A stretch of DNA of 64,000 nucleotides from Escallonia rubra (Eukaryota; Streptophyta; Magnoliopsida; Escalloniales; Escalloniaceae). The stretch covers positions 124,001 to 188,000 of the forward strand of contig JAVXUO010001080.1 in NCBI GenBank assembly GCA_033065855.1. The letters run 5' to 3'. The translations under genes and the position numbers were made by a program. This document shows, piece after piece, positions 58,746 to 64,000 of this stretch (positions are counted from its first letter, which is position 1; every line of letters begins with the position of its first letter). The notes beneath the pieces were generated by a model. That model was not told the origin of the DNA, did no database searches, and worked only from the letters and a program-made list of their open reading frames with translations.

Positions 58746-59143
58746 GGGTTAATTACTAGGTCTTTCAAATAATTAGAGAAAACTTACATGCGTGTCAATT
58801 AATTTGAACTAATAGCAGTCATCCGTTGACCAAACATAATTACCAAATACGTAACAGTTAAAAAAAATGACTATATTGCTTATGACTCGAAAGGTAAATT
58901 TTCTTTCTTCTTTCTCTTTTCTTCTTTTCTCGTCTCTTTCTTCCCAAACCACCGCCATACCTTCAACACTGCTAACTCCCACCAAATCCATACTTTATAC
59001 CACTGCCAACCACCATCAACGCACCACCGCCATGACCCATGCACTCTGCACCACCACAACTCAACTCCATCAATGGTATAGCCTATGGTTCGTGATGGTA
59101 GTGGTCAAACACCACCAAAAACCCCAAACAGCCCCCCCCCTTC

Positions 59144-59176
<33 letters not shown>

Positions 59177-59967
59177 AAACACCCACATATCAAACTGGGG
59201 TGACGGTGGCTACCAATAACAAAGGCTAAGGTGGTCATGGCTGACGGTGGTGGCGGTGACAGTTGACGATGGCGGCTACGACCACGTTTCCCGGCGCCTC
59301 TGTCCCCTCCGTTGTACACTTCCATTGCCCCCTCCACCTTCTCCATTCGCGCCTCTGTCACCTCTACCGTAGTGCACCGCTCCCTTGCCTTCTCTATCCA
59401 CTCCACCGTAACCTCGTAACAAACCCACGACTGCCTTCACACAATAACACTTTCCATCGAAGTCAAAGCTTATCTCAATTTTTTCAAACCCATTTCAATT
59501 AAGTTCAAGATTTGTAATCAGAGGTACTTTGCCGATGGCGGTGTTGGTTGGTTGCTCATCGATAGTGTGCGACGGTGAGAGGGGTTGGATGGGAATTCGC
59601 AAGAGGTGGTGGTCACGCCGGCTTTGAGGGGTAGTGATGACTGCTGCGAAGAAGAGAGGGTTTAAAATTTGGAAAAGTGAAAAAAAGAAAAGAAAAGAAT
59701 TGGAAAATCATATAAGAACATCCCAAAAAATATGGTTTTTTTTGTTGAGGTTTTACCTAGTATATACCGTTTATATACAATATAAGGGTAATAAATTTTA
59801 AAAAAAAAGTACTGATGAGATTAACAAAAAAAATATATATTTTTAACGGCATCAATGTGAGATGGACAAGACTAATCTATTTTAGAGTTGTTGGTCAACT
59901 TTATTACTTTTTTTAAAATTAGTGTCCTACTTTACTCTAACCTTAAAGAGGTGAGTGTAATTATCCC
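58746..59967. mobile_element. Non-autonomous MULE-like element, same family
   Basis: The left end GGGTTAATTACTAGGTC and complement of the right end GGGATAATTACACTCACC, with internal GTTGACCAAAC/GTTGACCAACA and AAGGTTAGAG-type TIR segments, match the family at 38819 and 60385. Flanking 9-mers TAGTTGTAT (58737-58745) and TGCTTGTAT (59968-59976) agree at 7 of 9 positions, consistent with an aged 9-bp TSD. The interior contains CCACCACCGCC-type sequence and a long A-run (59155-59179), with no transposase. Confidence 0.75.
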
Positions 59968-59976
59968 TGCTTGTAT

Positions 59977-60375
59977 TTCGTCCCCCACCCCCCACATTTT
60001 TAGAGTGATGGGAAGGGGAAGGGGAAGGGCACAAATACCATAGCCTGATCTTTATTGTATGTATTTGCAGAGTAATTAGTAAGAGAGGCAAAGTCCGTAC
60101 AAAGTTGCCCCAACGTGTTGGATAAGGGAAAAAGGTGGGTCACAGGATAGCTCAGCCAATCGCACGCTTCCCGGGGCAGCGCACCCCCACGTACTCACTG
60201 TTCCTTGACGTCATTAACCGACTCCGATGACCTGATTTTCCATTTATTTTACATGATCGATCCAATCAACCCCGCAAACATGTTTTGACAACGGGGTGTG
60301 GCAGCCAGTTTTATCTCATCTCCTTCCACACGCCCCTCTCTCAAGAGCGTGGCCACACTACTTCCCACTTTAATG
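59977..60375. other. Spacer between two MULE-like elements
   Basis: About 400 bp of unique sequence with a TTGACGTCATT motif (60206-60216, a bZIP-type core) and GC-rich patches. It could be promoter-like, but no gene is attached. Confidence 0.3.
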
Positions 60376-60384
60376 CCAAATATT

Positions 60385-61239
60385 GGGTTAATTACATCCA
60401 TATTTCTTAGCCTTTAGGTGAAATTATACGCGTGTTCATAAATTTAAAAAATAGATACTTATATCCGTTGACCAAACAGAATACCCAAATACATAACGGT
60501 TTGGACAAAATGACCCTATTACCCATGATTTGAAATATAATTTTTTTACCATGTCATTCCTTCTATCTCCCTAGTTCTAAAATTAGGGTTTCAATTATTA
60601 GGGTTTCAAATTAGGTGAATTTCCTTCTGTTATGAAGTTATGAGAATTTCTACACTATGCATACTGATGTAAGACATGCTGCCGTCGCCCCCTACCACCA
60701 TGCCGCCACCGTCGCCCTTCCCACCACCATGCCGCCCCTCCCACCCCCTCCCCGCCGCAGCTGCCCCCCTTCCTTTCCCCCTATCCCACCACCTTCCCTT
60801 TTCCCCCACCCCACCCCGGGGTCCCCATCCCTTCCCCTACCCCATCACGCTACCTCCCCCATGTCGTCCCTCTCCCTTCCCCACCCCACCCTGTTGTCCC
60901 CCTCCCGTCCCCTACCCCACTGACTTCCATAGTTGTCGGGCAATGGTGGTGTAAAGGTCGGGGTGGTGCGCATTGGTACTGAAAGGAAACGTCGCAGACT
61001 TAAACGACAACCCCATACAAAACTCACACCGCCAACGGCCCAATGCACTGCCACCGTCCCCACTTTGAAAATACGTATTGATAAAATTAAAAAGAAAATA
61101 CACTTTTTGGACTATACCTAATGGATAGACACATGTGTTACCTTTTTAATGTTTATGATCACTGTCTGTTACCTTTTGAAACTTAGTGTCCTTGACTGTA
61201 ATTTCACCATAACTTCATAGACATGGATGTAATTAATCC
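60385..61239. mobile_element. Non-autonomous MULE-like element with exact 9-bp TSD
   Basis: Exact 9-bp duplication CCAAATATT (60376-60384; 61240-61248). The ends GGGTTAATTACATCCATATT and complement GGATTAATTACATCCATGTC are inverted repeats extending about 100-150 bp with AGTTTCAAAAGGTAACAGAC- and GTTGACCAAACAGAATAC-type blocks shared by the family. The 855-bp element holds a C-rich core (60670-60930, CCACCCCGGGGTCCCC-like) and no transposase. Confidence 0.87.
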
Positions 61240-61248
61240 CCAAATATT

Positions 61249-63883
61249 TTGTACTTTTTTCTTCGTATTTCAAGTTCATTTTGATCACTTAACTTCTAAT
61301 TTCACGGTTGTTAGACGCAAAAGTTACTGTTGAAAGTGCAAGTGTCTCATGTCATTGATTTGGCAAGAGATTAATACTTGCACTGATTTACCGGTCAAGT
61401 CTAACAAATTAACGAGTATAGAACTACACATCCTAGAGTCTCCTACAGAGTTTATGTTGTCAGATCTCCAGTTAGATTCGGAAGGCCATCATTAAAAGAA
61501 CTCCTTAACTGCTTTTTGTTAGTGAAACGTCACTCGGACATTTGAGGGGAGTTCATAGCTACTTTTTTTTTTTTCTTTTGTAACAAAAAAAGAGAAAAAA
61601 ACTTCATTAAAAATTACTCATCATACCCCTTTTTTTCTTTTTTGTGAAATGATACCGGGTATGCATAATTAATTGGACACTGACCCAGTAATTTTGTTAA
61701 TATACACTAGTCTGGACTCTGGTCATCATGCATACAAAATAAGATTATATTCTTTGAAATCTTTGTCCACTTTGGCTCTTTATGAATTTATAGAATAATT
61801 AAAATGTTTTAAAACCGACTTATTTTTTTATTTTGATAGTAAACGGACTTGTCAGAGTATTGATTGATCAGTTACATATGTGTATATATCTAATAACTCT
61901 ATGCTTAAAAGATCTATTACTTATTAAGCGTTAAAAATTTTCTGATAATTGGACCATTAAATCCTATTGATTTTACAAAAAGGTGTAAAGACCAGTAAGA
62001 ATTAACACTTTTTTGTCAAGTAGTTAAGGAGATTTAAGATCCCAAAGTTCAAAAAATTTAAGAAAGTCTAAGGATCAAAATATGGATTCCTACATTGCTT
62101 GAAAGAGAAAAGGTTTATTGGTTAACACATGTTCATTTGATATGTTACATTGTTCTAACACAAAGTGAGCATAGACATAGGCTCACATGTGCTATGCACC
62201 ACACGTGCGCGTTTGTACCCAGAGTGGCGACAGGGCGTAAAGGCACTATTGACGCTTTCAAGCACAGGTGAGCATCGTCGCCCAAGCCCAACCTACCTTT
62301 TTTGCGGGAAGTCAAACTGTATATTAAAGGAAGAGGTGTGAGTGTTTGAAATTTTTAGAAATCTAGCTTGTGTTAAATTCTAGAGACACCTCTTCAGGGT
62401 GTCTTTTTGACTAAAATGACTATTATCTGGTGCGTGCATGATTATATAACCACCATTAACTAAAAGCACCTATTCATAGGCACCTCTTGGTGCATTATGA
62501 AAAGTCTGCAGGCCTCGGTTTTCCTCGCTTCGAGATTCTATTGTTCTCTCTCTCTCTCTCTAAAAATTCCTATATAATCACTACTCTGCAATAGTTACCA
62601 AAAAGGTTCGTGTGTATTATCTTGGGAGATATAATTTTGTTGTTCCATGTGGGAAAACCTAAAGAAGCCAAATAATTTTTTAAGGAAAGAGCACCTAACG
62701 TTCGACTCAAACGGTTTACATTCTATTTTGCGATTTTTTCAACAATCTTAAGACAGTAATTGCAAAACGGGAAGTGCTTCAAAGATGCCTGTTATCAACT
62801 ACATCACCAAATAGGAAAAGTTCGATCGCTCATTCTTTCAGCGTCGTAAAAGCAAGAGGTATTTCTTTCTAGCAACTTTGAAGATTGCCTACGTGTTGAA
62901 TTTTTTGGCAACATTTGAGATTGCCTACATGGTGGATTTTTTACAACCAAGCGTCGATGAATCTGCTGATTAAGCAATAAGGCTGACCGGTGTAAAATAG
63001 TACCAAAAAAGGGAGGAGGATGATGTTTAATGCAAGGGTTACATTCTAGAAAGGCTGTCTGACACCCTGTACGCGTGTACGAGATCAAATACGCAAATAA
63101 AACTACAAAGGACTTGCGAGACAATTTACATAGCAAATACAAAACTGAAGCTGCGGCAACAAAAAGTTTTTCATCAATAAGTTGCTTGATTTTAATATTT
63201 TAGATATATGGCAAGTCTATTGTTTTACAAATACATGAATTACAAATTGATTTAATCATTTCCGAGGGCCATTCTCTCAATGTGTCTTTCTAAGTTTCGA
63301 TGTGCTATTATTTCTAAACATCCTATAACTTGGAGAGAATATTGAAATAAATTGAATAAAAGAAGCATGCAAACACTACAAAAGAATTGGTTAAGTACAT
63401 TCAGGTCGAAGAAAACTCTTGCAATCTGGAGATTCTTTAGAGGACCGTAAATCCTCTATCTTGAAAATGCTTCTTCGAAAAAAACGTAAAAAGAAAAAAA
63501 GAGAAAGAAAAGAAACGCTTCTCTGAGTGGCTCAAAGCATTACATTGATGATATATGCCCTGCTTCAAAAGTATCTATAATCTATTATACAATAGGATTT
63601 AATTGATAAGGCAATCAAAAACAATTTCCTAAAGCTATTTCCTGGAAATTTTTAATTTAGTAAATTACAAAAAATAATGTGTCGAATTTCAGTTGGATCT
63701 TTTGCACCTTTTTTGAGACATAAAAATAATCGACCTAAATGAACGCAATTAACTTTCGAGAGAAACCCTAAAACTTTGCAGCTAAGTCTCCCATGTTTGA
63801 CAAGCCAAAGGAGAATGGTTTGTCTTTTTCATTCTATGCATATGTAGATTCTCTACTTCTTTTGAACAACATATATATGCCTT
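61249..63883. other. Intergenic stretch, no gene recognised
   Basis: AT-rich. A minus open frame at 62804-63142 (112 codons) includes a small internal duplication (GATTGCCTACRTG blocks at 62883 and 62919) and no known domain. A short (CT)n run lies at 62547-62562. Confidence 0.5.
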
Positions 63884-64000
63884 TGTTTGCTCAAAGTTTA
63901 CCGAAGCGAACCGCACCGGAAAAAATCCCCCTGAAGGGAAGATTTTAGGGAGTTGTCATCTTATTTAATTTAAAATTAAAAAATTAGAAAAAAATCCGAA
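63884..64000. mobile_element. Start of an LTR related to the solo LTR at 18892
   Basis: From about TGTTTGCTCAAAG the sequence shares GGAAAAAATCCCCCTGA, AAGATTTTAGGGAGT and CATCTTAT...AAAAAAATCCGAA with the start of the 18892-20199 LTR (same order and spacing, about 75-80% alike). It is cut by the window edge. Confidence 0.7.

Noticed and set aside
60206-60216. TGACGTCA-type bZIP site as evidence for a promoter
   Set aside because: A single 8-bp match between two transposons with no adjacent gene is not enough.
62804-63142. 112-residue minus-strand open frame
   Set aside because: No recognisable domain, contains a small internal duplication, and no promoter or splice context; likely chance.

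Overview
This is plant nuclear DNA, almost certainly from a flowering plant and probably a eudicot. The evidence is two intron-containing plant genes with family-specific signatures (a cytochrome b5 and a KRP/ICK cyclin-dependent kinase inhibitor), CACTA elements starting CACTACAAGAAAA, Ty1/copia and Tat/Ogre-type Ty3/gypsy remnants, MULEs with 9-bp target duplications, and plant-style microsatellites. I cannot name the species. No prokaryotic, organellar, rRNA, tRNA or CRISPR feature was recognised.

Layout, left to right. 1-4.3 kb: a decayed Ty1/copia pol (integrase, RT, RNase H) split inside RT by a 1.17-kb CACTA element with a clean ATA target duplication. 4.3-6.2 kb: probable copia 3' LTR and a 0.41-kb tandem duplication. 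6.7-10.4 kb: an intact three-exon cytochrome b5 gene (+), whose first intron carries a decayed second copy of exon 1. 11.5-20.4 kb: a decayed Tat/Ogre-like Ty3/gypsy (+) interrupted by two solo LTRs, each with an exact 5-bp target duplication (AAGTA; CCATA). 20.4-24.6 kb: hairpin-like repeats, then a second gypsy gag-protease remnant on the minus strand. 25.2-26.7 kb: a 1.5-kb element with long inverted arms.

27.5-38.2 kb: a CA-rich block split by a 9.4-kb LTR retrotransposon (28105-37521). It has 2.4-2.7-kb LTRs packed with tandem repeats, a PBS-like site and a gag reading region, but no recognisable protease, RT or integrase: a gag-only, non-autonomous (TR-GAG/LARD-like) element. 38.8-41.4 kb: a MULE-like element (9-bp TSD) with another terminal-inverted-repeat element nested in it. 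46.3-49.4 kb: an intact three-exon KRP gene (-). 49.8-51.3 kb: a PIF/Harbinger-type candidate (TTA TSD) filled with about 1 kb of GGT-rich repeat. 57.2-57.7 kb: a 5'-truncated LINE RNase H fragment with a 17-bp TSD. 58.7-61.2 kb: two more members of the same MULE-like family. The right edge cuts into an LTR related to the solo LTR at 18.9 kb.

Only two genes look functional: the membrane-anchored electron carrier cytochrome b5 and the nuclear cell-cycle inhibitor KRP. They are unrelated in function, and no operon-like or defence-type system is visible. The interest lies in the nested transposon architecture: gag-only retrotransposon, repeat-laden LTRs, a locally amplified MULE family and a captured segment shared between two loci.
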